DNA of 6,290 nt from an uncultured Mycoplasmatota bacterium. GTDB lineage: Bacteria > Bacillota_I > Bacilli_A > RF39 > UBA660. The notes under the pieces are model-generated. The model saw nothing but the letters and a program-made list of their open reading frames with translations, searched no databases and was not told the origin of the DNA. The translations under genes and the position numbers were made by a program. Below are positions 5,659 to 6,290 of the stretch, piece after piece. The stretch lies in NCBI GenBank assembly GCA_946491675.1, contig CAMLYN010000064.1, forward strand, positions 1 through 6,290. The letters run 5' to 3'. Numbering within the stretch: position 1 is the stretch's first letter; every line of letters starts with the position of its first letter.

Positions 5659-6118
5659 AACCTACACCTCCAAGCAAATTTTCTTCATCTTTATTATCTT
5701 CAGTCAAAATAGTATAAAGAAGGAAAATTATTGTTACTAATAATACAAATATTGCAATATAAATAAAGTTTTGATAAACTTTTTCGCTTTTTCTTTCAAC
5801 AGTATAAGGAGATCTAATTTTATTCTCTTCTTTTTTATTTTTAGCTTCGCTTTTTATATCATCAAGTGATAATTTGGAAGTGTAGTCAAATAAATACTCA
5901 TTAAAATCATCAACAATTTCCTCTTTATCAAGACCTAAATATTTAGCATAATCGCGAATAAAATACTTTAAATTAAAAACATCTTGAAAAGACTCAACAT
6001 TGCCATTTTCAATATCGATTATCTGACTAGGAGAAATTTTTAAATCCTCACTAGCTTCTTCAATCGACACTCCGATACTTTCACGAGCATTTTTTAACTT
6101 CTCACCTATTTCTTTCAT
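5627..6118 (-). CDS. RodZ-like HTH membrane protein, short form, 163 aa
   Basis: Residues 1 to about 70 form an XRE-like helix-turn-helix domain of the RodZ type (IGEKLKNARES, a second helix near EEASEDLKIS, then an IENG turn and YFIRDYAKYLGLD). A charged linker (about 80-116) leads to one transmembrane helix at about 118-138, and only 25 residues follow it. In RodZ the cytoplasmic HTH domain binds MreB and helps control rod-shaped growth; it is not a classical DNA-bound repressor. The larger extracytoplasmic domain of longer RodZ proteins (DUF4115) is missing, and I see no frameshift remnant. The start has GAGGTG (complement of 6124-6129) five bases upstream. The gene overlaps pgsA by 32 bases; its C-terminal LGGVGY codons contain the pgsA ribosome binding site. 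It begins within about 30 bases of the rnpB 3' end and no separate promoter is evident. Whether it acts with MreB here is unknown. Confidence 0.85.
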   Translation of the reverse strand: MKEIGEKLKNARESIGVSIEEASEDLKISPSQIIDIENGNVESFQDVFNLKYFIRDYAKYLGLDKEEIVDDFNEYLFDYTSKLSLDDIKSEAKNKKEENKIRSPYTVERKSEKVYQNFIYIAIFVLLVTIIFLLYTILTEDNKDEENLLGGVGYEFTEQNNFD

Positions 6119-6136
6119 TTATTCACCTCAAAAACT

Positions 6137-6144
6137 AAAAAAAA
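6137..6144 (-). terminator. U-tract at the 3' end of rnpB, weak or leaky terminator
   Basis: Eight U residues follow the RNase P RNA 3' end on the minus strand. A stem that could complete an intrinsic terminator would have to be P1, whose 5' strand lies outside the window, or the P18 hairpin about 25 bases upstream, which is too far. Readthrough into the RodZ-like gene is plausible. Confidence 0.4.
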
Positions 6145-6290
6145 TAATACTTATAAGCCATGTTCTGTCCTTTATCGCTAAAGGGGCAAACATCTATCTA
6201 CCAATACTGGTTCTAAAGCAAGTTACTTTTTCCTTACTTTAAACTCCCCTACCATAATTTGGGTTTCTTGCTTGTGGGGTTTACCGCGTT
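6145..6290 (-). ncRNA. rnpB: RNase P RNA (class B), 3' part, runs off right edge
   Basis: This is the catalytic RNA of RNase P, which removes the 5' leader from pre-tRNAs. The minus strand carries conserved blocks in the right order: CGGTAAACCCC (complement of 6276-6286); GAAACCCAAATTATGGTAGGGG, whose GGU (complement of 6251-6253) is the element expected to pair with the tRNA 3' CCA; GTAGATAGATG (6191-6201); and the 3' block ACAGAACATGGCTTAT (6153-6168). These closely resemble Bacillus subtilis rnpB. A 7-bp helix links 6216-6222 with 6267-6273, and a 6-bp hairpin with a GCGA (GNRA) tetraloop at 6169-6184 looks like P18. The segment after it is shorter than in B. subtilis, where P19 lies, so P19 seems absent or reduced. 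The 5' part is not in the window and the exact 3' end is an estimate. Confidence 0.93.

Noticed and set aside
5558..5740. Plus-strand open frame across the pgsA/RodZ-like overlap
   Set aside because: Both genes on the opposite strand are well supported and this frame has no ribosome binding site or recognisable content.
6151..6290. Right-edge conserved sequence considered as tRNA or tmRNA
   Set aside because: There is no cloverleaf or TTC arm, whereas the ordered blocks match class B RNase P RNA.

Overview
The window is strongly AT-rich and looks like a low-GC Bacillota/Mycoplasmatota-type bacterium. Shine-Dalgarno sites and sigma-A-type promoters are strong, the RNase P RNA is of the Bacillus (class B) type, and the gene order resembles the recA region of Bacillus. 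Tryptophan codons in the genes I checked are TGG. All five visible stops are TAA or TAG, so nothing suggests TGA is read as Trp, but I cannot name a species.

Read along the minus strand (right to left), the window holds: the 3' part of rnpB (RNase P RNA, running off the right edge); a short RodZ-like HTH membrane protein overlapping pgsA (phosphatidylglycerophosphate synthase); a secreted protein of about 615 aa with two copper-amine-oxidase-N-terminal-like (stalk) domains; recA with its own consensus promoter and a LexA/SOS box; then, after one gene on the opposite strand, the first 11 codons of another minus-strand gene at the left edge. The opposite-strand gene (206-1951) encodes a HerA-like hexameric DNA-translocase ATPase. 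It converges on recA across a shared bidirectional terminator.

In Bacillus subtilis the order is rodZ(ymfM)-pgsA-cinA-recA-pbpX-rny. Here rodZ-pgsA-...-recA is kept, the cinA slot holds the secreted stalk-domain protein, and a HerA-type gene sits inverted beyond recA. By synteny the left-edge gene could be rny (RNase Y), but only 11 codons are visible. RecA and the HerA-like ATPase are both DNA-processing motors, PgsA makes anionic phospholipid, and RodZ-family proteins link the membrane to cell shape. Apart from the rodZ-pgsA overlap, the genes look separately transcribed, each with its own promoter or terminator.

I see no CRISPR array, insertion sequence, tRNA or clear multi-gene novel system. 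The items most worth following are the secreted protein in the cinA slot, the LexA-like but contracted palindrome at its promoter, the solitary inverted HerA-like gene, and the repeated overlap of stop codons with terminator stems.
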